Source: Ciona savignyi
Taxonomy: Eukaryota > Chordata > Ascidiacea > Phlebobranchia > Cionidae
Length of the DNA: 64,000 bases
Direction: 5' to 3'
Assembly: GCA_000149265.1 (NCBI GenBank)
Contig: CH003066.1
Coordinates: forward strand, 12,479 to 76,478
In this document: positions 25,201-36,230 of the stretch, piece by piece
Layout: the number at the start of each line of letters is the position of its first letter
Numbering within the stretch: the stretch's first letter is position 1
Translations under genes and position numbers: made by a program
The notes under the pieces: model-generated
Database searches by the model: none
Told to the model about the DNA's origin: nothing
What the model saw: only the letters and a program-made list of their open reading frames with translations

Positions 25201-27418
25201 ACAGGAAAGTTGGCTTCCCTCCCATCTATAAAGCTGATTGGAGAGTCTCTGCTTGGGCTGATTGAGTTGAAACATGGAATCCGGACGGTTTACCAAGATC
25301 CCTGGGGTACTGTCTTTATTTATTCAGTCCAGTTGATTAGTCTGGTGGGTTAGTGCATCGCCTTTTGGTTGAATGGTTGCAGGTTCGAAACTGGTCGCAA
25401 TGTTTCATGCAACAATTGTCACTAGCTAATCGGTTGTGTCCTTGGGCAAGACACTTAACGGACATTGCCTGAACCCAGTGGATTAGTGGGATTTGCTTAC
25501 CAATACCCCTGGGGTAATCGTCGTTTACCCACAAATAGGAGTCAATATATTTTGTCGTTATATTGTTTTTTTGTTATTTGATGTATTGATTATCTCATAA
25601 ATTCATCAATTTGATTTATTTATTTGTAATTCAGTTTTCTACTCCATCTGCTTGCGAAATTTTACCAGTATGCTTTCTCTTGTGAAGTAGTATAGTGTTA
25701 GGGCCAGGGAAGCACAATTGGCTGATTTTTGTTTTGCCTTTATTACTCTATGATAAAAACATTGAACCGAATCCAAAGGTCCATTGTCATGGGAGGCTGG
25801 TTATTTGGAGCGAGCTTTGGATGATTTAGAGTCGCAGGAACAAGTGGTTTCAGAGGAATCGGTGAGTTGGTGTCGCATTGGAACAAAGTGATTATTGGAT
25901 TGAACACGTATGGGGAAGCATTATATTGAATTTGGATTATATTGAATTTTTATTGAACTTATTCGAGATTTATTTGAAGTTAAAAACAAATGTAAATATA
26001 AATTTTGCTGATTTGTCATTGAAAAACGCTGTTGATAAGCTTAAATATGATGAAGTGTTTAATCTGAAAACGTTTATGGCTAAATCACCAATCGTTCTTT
26101 ATGTAATTACCATCCATTCTGAAAAAGTGTAATAAATGACACAGCAGTAGAGGTGGCCAAGGGGAAGACCAACTTCCCATCACCTCTTGCCACCTGATCA
26201 CAGATAGCGGTGTATATTAAGACAACCCATTTAAACATCATATATCCCAGCTGGACATCATGCTACACTGCGCTGCAGCATCTGATGTATCATCGCATGC
26301 CGAGAAGATTGTGAAGAATTTGAAAGAAGCAAATCTCACTTCGGTTGGTAAATCGGGGAATCCCCGTGTGTGAGACAATGTGGGGCTGGTGTTGTTGTGG
26401 ACAATTTAATAAACCTTTATGAATCCACTGGTTTGAGGCAATGTGCGTAAAGTGTGTTGGCCATGCAGATAATACAAACATCTGAACTATGAAGCCAAAT
26501 GTAAATAAGATAGTTGCATGCTCTACTTTGAATAATACATACATTCAGAAGATGTAAATATTCAAATATTTAATTTTAGCCAATTCACAACTCGGCAAAA
26601 ATAATCTCCATGAATTACTATATTTCAGACAGATGTCAATCTTAAGATTGAAGGATCTTGGAAAAGTTGGTTCAAAGATATCGCTGAGCATGAAGTGGAA
26701 GATATGAAGGAATTCCAACAAACCATGCAGGATTGGGACAACCAAAGACGCGTTTTGAACGACATCGAAAAAGACATTTTAAAGGAATATGCTCTTGAGC
26801 GCGATCGTGTGTTCAAAGAAGCCGAACTCGATGATAAGGCACACTTAATGGCAGTAGAGAGGCTGGGTTATTGGGATTTAGCAAAGGTGAATGTTGTGGT
26901 GCAATCAATATGATATTTTTACTTATATGTATAGGATATTTATGTTTATCCCCGTGAATGGGAAAACCCAAGGGGGTTAACACACGGGCAATCGTCAGAT
27001 CACCTCGCGCCCACCGTCTGGTTACCAAAGCTATTGCAGTTTGTTGTGTATGATTGATACGTTCCTTTAATTTGGTAGAACCTATCAATTTACTATGTTC
27101 AGGCAATGTCCGTAAAGTGTGTTGCCCAAAAAAACAACCGACTAGCCAGCGACCAATTTCAAACCTGCAACCTTCGACTGAAAGGTGACGTACTAAACCA
27201 CCAGACTAACCGGTCGAACTTTTTATATTTGGTTCAAGCTTAACGAGTTTCAGCTGACCAACCAATACATTTCACAGAGTGAGGAATCTAATAAATCTGA
27301 AGAAATATTTTATCTGCGGAAAGATTACGTTGAAGGCGCGATGAATGACCTTGATATATTGGAACGATATCGCGTGGTGGTGGGGCAGGGGAAGAAGCCC
27401 ATCATTCTTGTATCGTGA
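22269..27418 (+). CDS. MRPS27: mitochondrial small ribosomal subunit protein mS27
   Basis: Pentatricopeptide-type protein of the mitochondrial 28S subunit. Nine exons join in phase to 440 residues (human 414): 22269-22335, 23238-23442, 24038-24228, 24310-24492, 25205-25306, 25779-25861, 26251-26343, 26629-26886, 27278-27418. Exon 1 reads MALLTKYKSAFSFARRCR, a typical matrix presequence. Clear matches to human MRPS27 are FPISSLMIDRLVE with YYLHKFRFS, LRPWTVHTFVEKCLKFD, HYGIFPNQLSFN, GLIELKHGIRTVY and PLSWEAGYLERAL. The 26251-26343 exon is the least certain; it fits phase and position but not a strong motif. The C-terminal exons are a charged coiled coil (EDMKEFQQTMQDWD) as in human. An in-frame ATG at 23201 directly before exon 2 is probably intronic. 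The gene is convergent with MVK, 282 bases between the two stop codons. Confidence 0.92.
22453..22911. mobile_element. hAT-type MITE
   Basis: Starts CAGGCATGGGTG and ends GTTGCCCATCCCTG. The flanks ATTTACCA and ATTTAACA match at 7 of 8, an 8-bp target duplication. It lies in MRPS27 intron 1. Confidence 0.85.
23777..24031 (-). mobile_element. SINE-A copy with internal deletion
   Basis: Reverse copy in MRPS27 intron 2, ending seven bases before the exon 3 acceptor; part of the tail half is missing. Confidence 0.85.
24493..25204. other. MRPS27 intron 4
   Basis: 712 bases. A weak SINE-A-like trace (GCTAGCTAATTGATTTGTG at ~24974) is the only thing I recognise. Confidence 0.4.
25334..25500 (+). 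mobile_element. SINE-A copy, 3'-truncated
   Basis: Forward tRNA-like head and middle (AGTCTGGTGGGTTAGTGC, then GGTTCGAAACTGGTCGC) without the tail half. Confidence 0.8.
26930..27217 (-). mobile_element. SINE-A copy, full length
   Basis: Reverse copy in the last MRPS27 intron. Confidence 0.9.
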
Positions 27419-27463
27419 CCGTTTTGAATATCACTTAGTGACAATTGTTTTAAACTTGAGGCA

Positions 27464-27469
27464 AATAAA
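27464..27469 (+). terminator. polyadenylation signal of MRPS27
   Basis: AATAAA 46 bases after the stop. Confidence 0.75.
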
Positions 27470-27497
27470 CGTATCCTTTCCACCATTAACCCCCCTC

Positions 27498-27684
27498 ACC
27501 CCAGTAGCAAGTAATGGGTAACCTATTACATAGACCACCTCCAATGTGAATCCAGATAAAGTGTCCAACTAATGGGAGGGAATTATCTTACTTGTGCATT
27601 CGCGTTAAACACCCAGATTAAAAGGTGACGGCTCCAACATGGGTAAAAACAGAATTATCAATCCCTGAAGGATTCCCATGTACC
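27498..27684 (-). pseudogene. MVK: duplicated MVK exon fragment in the MVK 3' flank
   Basis: On the MVK strand this reads [17 protein letters not shown], then AVTF and a stop, followed by the same donor site and intron start as the real exon at 29310-29466. Downstream similarity continues into the intron but skips the SINE at 28950-29232, so the source is 28910-28947 plus 29258-29404. It lies 17 bases after the MVK stop and cannot be used by the normal reading frame. Confidence 0.85.
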
Positions 27685-27700
27685 AGATCCCAACCCCCCA

Positions 27701-30700
27701 TTAAACCCCGTCATCCCAGTAACCCACATGAACCCCATCGCACCCCAATGTTGCTTCCCTAGTTGTGAACCCATGTTGGGTAAGTCTGTGCCGCAATTCA
27801 CCCAACCCAGCCCCATCCGCCCCTGGATCGATGAGGGTGATGGCACACCCACCACCACCCGCCCCCGTCAGCTTGCAAGCAAACCCCAGCTCAACCGACA
27901 ACCCATGAATTTCATCCAACCTTGGGTGTCCGACGCCGATGCTGTTCAAAAGGTGGTGGTTCATTGACAGCAGCGTCTGTAACAAACAACATATAAAATA
28001 GGATAGGATCACGTTATCCCCATGAATGGGAAGTGCCGAAAGACACAGCCGGCTAGACCATTTTTGAAACTGCAACCTTTCGGTTGAAAAACTAGAACAA
28101 GGGTATTATTACATACGTAATTGTCAGATTAAGTCGCACCTACTATCAAGTTACCATGCTATTGCTGTGTGTTGTAAAAAATTAAAACGTTTCTTTGATT
28201 TTGGTGAAACCTATTTAATACTGGGTTCTGTGTGCGGTTGGTCGAGGACAACTGCCTTAAGTACAAATCTGAAAGGAAATGAAACAACCCACCATGCCTT
28301 CAGAAATTCACATAGAATATTCACTATTACACCAGTAGTTATCAAAATCACCTTTAATCTCTCTTGGGAAGATTTGCCATCTTCATCCCAATGTTTGAAC
28401 AATTCTTCAGCTTCCAAGGATATTTGATGGATGGCATTGAAGACATGTCCAACTAATGTTGGGTGCTTTGGAACAAATAGAGTTCGTCAAATTTTGACGG
28501 GGAAAACTAGAAGAAGGGAAACTACACACTAAAATAAAGCTTATTACATTAGAGTTAGATAACCATGGGGTTGGAGTTGGGATTAGTATTTAGTGAAGGG
28601 TTGAAATTAAATTCCATATTTTTAGTAAGCAGTTTCCCTCTTTCCCTCCTTTTAGTGTTGTCTCATTTAGACCATTAAGAAATTAAAGAATTGGTTGATA
28701 TTTCAATGAGCAAAAATGTGGATTTGAGTCCTGCTTACCTGTTGCAATCTTTCATGAACTGCCCCAACAAGAGCTTTAGTGTTCCTAGTTACCTTGGTGT
28801 CTGTCACTAGGAACCTTACTTTGGGAAAGCTGTGTGAAGTGGGTGTGTATTTATGGCTTGTATTGTGGATGGGGAATCCCCATTGAGGATATACTGCGGG
28901 ATGTGGGTTTAGCAAGTTATGGATAACCTAATACATGACCAACTCTTTGAGATAAAATATTCCTGTTTATCACCTTAAATAGAAAAACCACGGGGGTAAA
29001 CACACGGGCATTCGTCAGATTACCTCGCGCCCACCGTCGGGTTACTGGAGCTATTGCAGTATGTTGTATATGATAAACATATTCCTTCAATTTAGTAGAA
29101 TTCATTAATCCACTGGGTTCAGGCAATGTCAGTTAAGTGCCTTATCCAAGAACACAACCGACTAGCTAGTGACTAGTTTCAAACCTTCGACTTAAAGGCG
29201 ACACACTTAACCACTAGACTAATCCATTGGACATTTAACAGTAGCAAAACTTTTTCTTTCAAATGTGAATCCAGATAAAACTCCCAACTAATGGGAGGGC
29301 TTATCTTACTTGTGCATTCGAGTTAAACATCCAGATTGAAAGGTGACGGCTCCCCCATAAGTAGAAACCGAATTATCAATCCCTGAAGGATTCCCGTGTA
29401 CCATCGTCTCCATGGAAAACGCATGCTTGTTGATCAATGCAAGTGACGCTTCATCCAGATGTCCATCTAATTATCATTGACTAATCATGGGAAGTTGGCA
29501 TTCATAGGTTGCCACCATAAAGCAACAAACCCCAACATCAGACCATTATATTAGAATGTAACAAAATAGGAAACTTATTATTTATCCTTAAGTAAGACAG
29601 ATAAAGAACACCACATTCATTGAGTTTATATAATCAGTTGAACACTAATATTAGTGGCCTACTGGTTACCTCAGCTAGTTAAGCGACGGCAATACAGGCA
29701 GCTAAGGTTGTACATTGAAAACAGTCTTTTTCTAACATCTAAATCATACACTACACAATGCAATAGGTCCTGTAACGATTACCCTTGTTCTAGCGCCTTT
29801 TGCATTTTCCTATTTCAGGGAATAAAACTGATTATCGAATCCTATTAACATTATATTCAGCAAATTCGACATGCACTAAACAGATATGTGGTTAAAACGA
29901 ACCAGAATCAGGTTTGATGCGTCCGGCCATGATCAAGAACGCAGTTGCCATGGAAACATTATACGCAGCAGAGGAGCCAAGTCCGGCTCCAATCGGAAGA
30001 TTTTCATTCCTGACATCAATTGATAAACTCATCTGATCTTCACTGAATATCTGGGTCATAAATGAAATAAAAGATTCAACAAGTTTAGTTTAGGTTATTT
30101 TTTGTTTCCACGACAAAAACACGAATCAGGAATATTGATAAAAGTTTGGAACACGGAAAAAACGGCAGTCCTTAGAACATGTCTGAAAACCAATCAATAA
30201 TCGAATTTCGGTATAGTTGGACGTGGATGTCAAACCCATGTCATGTATTACTAAGAACACCAAGTGGATGATTACCCAAAAATATATAAATCTAATCCAT
30301 CTTATTTTGTCAGCAATACATCCACACAATTAAGATAATGTGAAGATTTTTATCCACTACTGATCAACAAAATTAAAAAAAAAGTGGTTCACCTTGACAT
30401 AACCAAATATAGCTGCACATAAAGCATTTTGCACCACCATGCACTCGTAGCTGAACAACTTAGTAATAGTTGACTTCACTTCTTTTTTCATAATTTCTTC
30501 ATCAAGTGTTGATGTCGATAATTTATTGATGTCAATTAACTGTATTTCAATGTTTGTATTCTTTGTGATGGAATTCATATTGAACTTGATTGAATTGTCA
30601 TTTGTTGTCGCAACATCAACCTGGATGAAACCAATTATACCAACCACATGTACTTTCACAGTAGGCAGTTTGTGAGTTATAATTAAATGTCCGACAGGGT

Positions 30701-31335
30701 AGTCTGGTGGATTGGTGCGTCGCCTTTCAGCCAAAGGGTTGCAGGTACGAAACTGTTCACTAGTTAGTCAGGTGTGTCCTTGGACAAGGCACTAAACGGA
30801 CATTGCCTGGACCCAGCGGATTAATGGGTTCTACTAAATTGAAGGAACGTGTCTATCATACACAACACACTGCAATAGCTCCGGTAACCCGACGGTGGGC
30901 GCGAGGTGATCTGATGATTGCCCGTGTGTTAGCCCCCTTGGTTTTCCCATTCACGGGAATAAACATGAATATCATATCCTATTCTTAATCCCAAAAACTC
31001 ACGTAACTCCCTTTTCCTACTGTCCCGCAGATTAGTGTGTTTCCCCACCCCGCTGTCCCACAGATTAATAAAGCCCATTTATGTTTCCCAATACCAGCGG
31101 TTCATTGGTTTTAAACAAAAGAGATGTCTTAAGCTACTGATGATCTGTACTCTCTGCATTTCAGGGCAAAATCCAATAAATACGAAGTAACTTATTGTTC
31201 TGATGCACATACACCAATGTTTACCGTGATACGACCGTCCACCGCACATGCTATGGCCTGCTTCCCATGAACAACTGCATGTTCCCCGAACATAATTATC
31301 TTCCCAGGAGCGTCGCATTGCACTCTTTTCGTCAT
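27701..31335 (-). CDS. MVK: mevalonate kinase
   Basis: Phosphorylates mevalonate with ATP, the step after HMG-CoA reductase in isoprenoid and sterol synthesis; a GHMP-family kinase. Seven exons join in phase to 374 residues (human 396): 31225-31335, 30393-30620, 29903-30050, 29310-29466, 28739-28829, 28352-28465, 27701-27976. All family motifs are present: [16 protein letters not shown] at residues ~9-24 with the active-site Lys, the ATP loop [12 protein letters not shown] in exon 3, [10 protein letters not shown] with the catalytic Asp in exon 4, [14 protein letters not shown] in exon 5, and [13 protein letters not shown] in the last exon. The region after the N-terminal motif is shorter and more polar than in human. 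The start is the ATG that opens directly into the first motif. SINEs sit in at least three introns. Confidence 0.96.
28002..28235 (-). mobile_element. SINE-A remnant, rearranged
   Basis: The tail, box B region and middle of SINE-A are present but out of order and diverged. Confidence 0.6.
28950..29232 (-). mobile_element. SINE-A copy, full length
   Basis: Reverse copy in MVK intron 4. It is absent from the duplicated fragment at 27498-27684 and so inserted later. Confidence 0.85.
30085..30190 (+). repeat. family C interspersed repeat
   Basis: TTTTTTGTTTCCACGACAAA start and GGCAGTCCTTAGAACATG end region. Confidence 0.65.
30692..30985 (+). mobile_element. SINE-A copy, full length
   Basis: Forward copy, CCGACAGGGTAGTCTGGTGG head to ATATCATATCCTATT tail. 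It overlaps no coding exon of MVK. Confidence 0.9.
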
Positions 31336-31621
31336 CTTTCTGTCTTTTAGTTGACGAAACGATTTAAAGTGAATTGTTGTAGGGAATTTCCCCTTCCTTG
31401 ATACTGATATCGATTATTTTAAACACTGCATTTTTTTATTTGTAAAAACTATAGAAGTCTTTAAAGCACTAGCAAGATTCTTGAACAACAAATTTTGCAA
31501 TTATGTTTTGTAGACTAGTGTTTCGTGCAAGATCGGGCTGATCACAATCTACTCGACAAGAACTTTTTTTTTGGAGGACGATACCCGTTCAATCAACCAA
31601 ATTTTAACAAGGTTTCTGCCA
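31336..31621. other. spacer upstream of MVK
   Basis: Probable MVK promoter side; no core element recognised. Confidence 0.4.
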
Positions 31622-31788
31622 CAGTTTAGTTTATAGTTTATTCATTTTTTTGCCCCAGTTTTTAAAAATAGCAAACGATTATAATCACGATACAGGAACG
31701 GGAAAAGACGGCAAAACGAACAGTCGTTAGAACACGTCAGTAAAAAAAGGATATAAATTAATGAATACAGCGGACGCGGCCGCCAAAC
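31622..31788 (+). repeat. family C interspersed repeat, long form
   Basis: Nearly identical to 41240-41400. Holds CAGGAACGGGAAAAGACGGC and CAGTCGTTAGAACACGTCAG and ends GCGGACGCGGCCGCCAAAC. Confidence 0.85.
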
Positions 31789-31892
31789 CTAGGTAAATGA
31801 ACAATATTTAGCAATCGAAATTTAATTAAAACCAAACGATTTAGAGCCCATGCTGTCGAGTTAGATTCCATTTGACATAAATCACAAATCGT

Positions 31893-32010
31893 GTACCGTC
31901 GTGTGGCCGAATGGTTAGCGAGACCGATACATATACCGACTTCTATATAGGCCTATAAAAACGGCGCAAGTGACGACCCCATTTTGGTTTCGAAACTTAT
32001 GTCTATAAAA
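31893..32010 (+). mobile_element. SINE-B copy
   Basis: Forward copy, CCGTCGTGTGGCCGAATGG head, GGTTTCGAAACTTATG box B, A-run. Confidence 0.8.
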
Positions 32011-32157
32011 AATCGCACCAGCGTAAAACACTGAAAATATAAATTATATAGTTGAACGTCCAGGCATTTGATGTAAGTGTCGCCTGTAGATCGCCCCAGG
32101 CTTTCTACGATTTCGTCTTTCTTAACAAGCGAAATTTAGTTTGAACAGTCGTCATAC

Positions 32158-32201
32158 AGTGTAATGATAGACACGTTCCTTCAATTTGGTAGAACCCATT
32201 T
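32158..32201 (-). mobile_element. SINE-A fragment in a putative 5' leader
   Basis: GATAGACACGTTCCTTCAAT and TTGGTAGAACCCA match the SINE-A middle. It ends 24 bases before the ATG at 32225. Confidence 0.75.
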
Positions 32202-32224
32202 TCATAGATAACCAAGGTACAAGC

Positions 32225-35200
32225 ATGTGGCTGTTGGTGTTGATTATATCCTCGATTAGTGCTGAACTGGTAACTGAACCAGTGGTTGAACTACGCTGGG
32301 ATTTCAGCAGCTGCGGACAAACAGGGCGAATGTGGCCTTCACAGGTAACTAGTTTCCGTTTAGTTTATTTTTTTTGATTCCACGATGAAAACATGAAGCA
32401 GGACCTTTGGTTAAAACTTTGAAAAAAAAGGCTAAACGACAGTCGTTAGAACACGTTTTAAAAAAGTAACTAATCTGAATGTTAAATTGACGTCCATAAT
32501 AATGGGCTCTATGTGAATCATGTGTGAAGTTATGTTGTTTTTACCTCGTTTTCGACTAGAAAGATTAACCCAATATCCATAAAACAATTTGGAATGTAAG
32601 TGTTTCCGATGTACTTGGTTATAATAATTTCACAAATCCAAGTGGATTCTGGGTAAACCCAAAGGAATAAAATAAATTCAAAAGAATAAATAAAATATAT
32701 TTCTCGGCACTTGGATTTCTTGTGCGTCAAATAGGGCGGTTAAAGCAGCCTGATGGTCATTAGTTTAAGTTTGTTTGGTTTTAGAGGATTTATCGAAAAA
32801 ACGATTTTTTTGGTTTCAATAAGTGTCCATCTTTTTCACACGCCTAATAATACTTTATTTTGATTGCTTATGTATATACATTATTTTTGTTTAATTTCCC
32901 TGGGTAAACTTGGTTATTTGAATTGAAATTTAGTTTTTAATTAAAATTAAGAACATAAATAATAAGTTTGTACTAGTAGCTTAAACTATGTACAGTATAC
33001 ACTATATAAAAAGGCAGTCAACACAATTGATGTTTTGCAGTTTAGAAATTTATTATTTGTTTTAAAAATTGTTTTCATGTTAATGTTGTGATGTCATAGA
33101 AAAGCTTGTGAACCAACACAATGGTTATTCCAACCACTTCCAGGTTCAATGCGACTCATATTATTCAAACACCAATCTGGATGGTGACGTCACCGTGACG
33201 TATGGAATTCAAACTTGGAGTGTCCCTATTTCGGGGCTTTACCTAATCACAGGTGGGCTAATTAGATGCTGTACGAAAGAGGCCAATTTCTTGCTACAGT
33301 ATTTTTTTTGTTTTTTTACTGAGCTAAGGTTTGAACCCATGATAGGCTCGTTACTGTGACCGTTTTTATATTATTGGTATATAACCGACCGGTTAGTCTG
33401 GTGGTTTAGTGCGACGCCTTTCAACCGAAAAGTTTATTTCTGGCTCGAAACTGATCGCTAGGTTGTCGGTTGTGTCCTTGGGCAAGGCATTTAATGGACA
33501 TTGTCTAAAACTAGTGGATTAATGGGTTTTATTAAATTGAAGGAACGTGTCCATCATACACAACACACTGCAATAGCTCCGGTAACCCGTACGATGAAGT
33601 GTCGCGGGGTGATCTAGACGGAATTGCCCGTGTGTTAACCCCTCTGGTTTTCCCATTCACGGGGATTAACATGAACATCATATGCTATATATATCGGCCG
33701 CGCTAACCATTGAGCCACACGACCGTACTAAACGTGGAATGTAAATGACCCAAACCCCTCATCCCTACAGCTCGGGCGCCATCTGGGTTAAGCGTCTACG
33801 GTCGAACCGTGGGTCGGGGTGCCGTTGTGACGTCAGAATTCCGATTGAACGAAGGAGAAAAGTTGAAGATATTAGTTGGTGAGTTGATTTTTTACTTTGC
33901 CAAGTTTCAAACCCATGATGGGCTCGTCACTTGGGCCGTTTTTGTATAGAAAGGTATATGTATCGGTCGCGCCAACCATTTAATGTAGCGCAAACAAAGT
34001 TTTCTGTGAACATAGATGTTTATTTTAGGCCAGAAAAGCGATTATTCACCGACGGGAGGTTCCACAAGGGGCGCTGGAGGGTCGGGCGGAACTTACGTCA
34101 CGAGAGAATCCGATTCCTTCGTGATGTTAGTGGCCGGTGGAGGGAGCTCGAGCGCAGGGAGGAATCCACCGGCGTCGTACAGGAGTTTCGCCGATGCCGC
34201 GTTGCAACCACATGGGAAGCCTGGGTCAAGAACCCCCGGAATCGTGGACGAGAATGCCGGCGTGGGTGGGAGGAATGGGTCGGGCGGGGGATTCGGGGTT
34301 ATGCGGGGAATTACCTCGTCTGGTGGGGGAGCGGGGTACTTCGGTAATGGGGGGGCGTCTCGAATCCAACCCAACCAACTGCTTGACGTGGATTACCCAC
34401 AACCAGCCTATAGTTTCACATCAAAGAGGGTGCCTTCACGCGGGGCCGGGGGTTTCTTTCAGTTTATCGATGGAATTCCCCGGTTTAACCACGGGGGGTT
34501 CGGTGGGGGTGGCGCGGGGAGTGCTGATGGTGGGGCGGGAGGGGGTGGGGGTTTATTCCGGGGGGCGGGGGGGGCCCCCCCTATAACAGGGGGGGGCGGT
34601 GGAAGGGTCCATCAACAACGGGGAAATGTCGAAGAAATCAGCTCTGCATGGCGGAGATGGCTCGGTTACAATCAGCTTTATAGGTGAGAATCCCGCTTAA
34701 CTTTCCCACCAACCATCTTTCCAATATTAAAAAAATATTTCAATATATTTTTCAATTTCATATTTTCCATTTCAATATTTATTTTAATTTCACTAATTTC
34801 AAATCAATATTTCAATTTCAATATTTCAATATTAACCCTCCGTGTTTCTCCATATTTCCAACCGAGCACATTTTGTCCAGTCAGATATTTCTAATCGTCG
34901 GGATTCTTCGGGCAACAGAAGATATAAAAGGAAAACTATCCGCTAGTTAAACGGTTGTGCCTTTGTGCATGGAACTTAGCGAACATCGCTTTGACTCAGT
35001 AGTAGATTATTAGGTTGTGCTTATACTAAAATCGCCTTAATCATACACAACACACTACAATAGCTCTGGTAACCCGACGATGGGCGCGAGGTGATCTGAT
35101 GATTGCCCGTGTGTTAACCCTCTCGGTTTTCCCATTCACGGGGATAAACATAAATATCCTATCCTAGGTTCCATTTAACTGTTGATTACATTACCCCAGT

Positions 35201-35741
35201 GTTTTTCCTTTCACAACAACCCACTAATCAACTAATTCCAGGTTATGCTTGCTGTGGCCCAATCGTTGTGTACATAGCGATGTGCTTTGTTGCGGGGATC
35301 ATATGCGCCATGCTGGTGGTGTTTATGGCATACCGATGTTTCAAATGCGTCAACCGCTATCGAAGTGGAGATCATCCTTTGTGGGGGAAAACCAAGAAAG
35401 GATTTTATTCGGTGTTTAAAGGGAACAAAGAGATCAAGACGTTTGGAACGATGAACAATGAGTCGCGATATCCTGATAGATCATATGAAAACAATCGTGA
35501 TACAATCCCTCGTGAGCGCTCCTATTCATATGATCATCATGATAATCATGATCGTGAAAAGGTTCGGCGAGATAGGTCACGTGAAAGGCGTCGTGAAAGA
35601 AGAAGAAGAAGGTATTCATCATCGAGTCACGAAGCTGACGTACATGATCGTGATCATCGGAACTCACGTCGTGATACAAGGGACTCACGTGATCAAAGGC
35701 GCCGTGAACGACGTCGAAGGAGCTTCAGCAGTGACAGCTAG
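32225..35741 (+). CDS. predicted single-pass membrane protein with ALK/LTK-like glycine-rich ectodomain, no kinase
   Basis: Five exons: 32225-32344, 33105-33252, 33771-33878, 34029-34683, 35242-35741, about 509 residues. Order: signal peptide (MWLLVLIISSISA); a segment like the ALK/LTK ectodomain (LRWDFSSCGQTG, VQCDSYY, YGIQTWSVPISGLYLI); a long Gly-rich domain (GGTYVTRES, FNHGGFGGGGAG, then HGGDGSVTISFIG); one membrane helix in the last exon (IVVYIAMCFVAGIICAMLVV); then a ~140-residue tail of Arg, Ser, Asp and His (RERRRERRRRRYSSSS). ALK carries a tyrosine kinase after its helix; here the frame stops at 35741 without one. SYENN offers a possible Grb2-type pYxN site. The C-terminal part of exon 4 reads in a different frame from the rest, with the change inside a G-rich run near 34580-34605, and only the shifted frame fits the phase of exon 5. 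An indel, real or from assembly, is likely. The function is unknown; a ligand-binding or co-receptor role is inference. Confidence 0.8.
32352..32465 (+). repeat. family C interspersed repeat
   Basis: Starts just after the exon 1 donor; GACAGTCGTTAGAACACG core. Confidence 0.7.
32466..33104. other. rest of intron 1 of the ALK-like gene
   Basis: AT-rich, no further element recognised. Confidence 0.45.
33300..33727 (-). mobile_element. SINE-B copy split by a SINE-A insertion
   Basis: The reverse SINE-B 3' half (33300-33383) and head (33691-33727) flank a complete forward SINE-A. TATAT on both sides may be the target duplication. Confidence 0.75.
33384..33690 (+). mobile_element. SINE-A copy inserted in SINE-B
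   Basis: Forward, full length, CCGACCGGTTAGTCTGGTGG head to ATGAACATCATATGC tail. Confidence 0.85.
33888..33982 (-). mobile_element. SINE-B copy
   Basis: Reverse copy in intron 3 of the ALK-like gene, missing its last bases. Confidence 0.75.
34938..35166 (+). mobile_element. SINE-A copy, head degenerate
   Basis: Forward copy; the middle and TATCCTATCCTA tail are clear and the tRNA head is missing. Confidence 0.8.
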
Positions 35742-35856
35742 TGGTCAAAATGTGGATACGTGATGTCCCTTTTATAAACCCTGGGCATTCGTCATAACAC
35801 GAGTATATTTTCATCGCGCTTACAGTTAAATTACTACATCAGACAATCGGGTCACA

Positions 35857-35862
35857 AATAAA
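35857..35862 (+). terminator. polyadenylation signal of the ALK-like gene
   Basis: AATAAA 116 bases after the stop. Confidence 0.65.
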
Positions 35863-35989
35863 ATAACTAGATTTTGGTCGACAAATAAAAAAATTACATT
35901 TTGCCAACATTTGCTATAGAGCTAAGTTCTAATTTGGCTAAACATTCGAGATGAATGTAATTCTGTCGGGCAGTTCCTGTATAGTTTAT

Positions 35990-36230
35990 TTTACCGAGCT
36001 AGGTTTCGAATCCGTGATATGTTCGTCACCAATACCGTTTTTTTAATTTGAAATCTATATATGTAACGGCAGCTGTAACCATTCGGCCACATAACCGGCT
36101 CGGTTCCTGTATAGTTTTTTTATTACCGAGCCAAGTTTCGAACCCATGATGGGCTCGTCACTTGAACCGTTTTTGTATTGTAGTCGGTATATGTATCGGT
36201 CGCGTTAACCATTCGGCCACACGACCGAAC
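35990..36230 (-). mobile_element. two SINE-B copies in a row
   Basis: Reverse copies at about 35990-36098 and 36118-36230, separated by the short sequence CGGTTCCTGTATAG. Confidence 0.8.

Noticed and set aside
25878-26132. 84-codon + strand open frame inside an MRPS27 intron
   Set aside because: AT-rich hydrophobic sequence, no family likeness, no fitting splice sites.
30803-30988. Recurrent small protein of the type [20 protein letters not shown] found many times
   Set aside because: It is the same frame through SINE-A copies, in both orientations, and not a gene family.
33931-34586. Alternative-frame open frames over the Gly-rich exon
   Set aside because: They are out-of-frame readings of GC-rich coding sequence; only one frame has the Gly-rich domain and fits the upstream exon.
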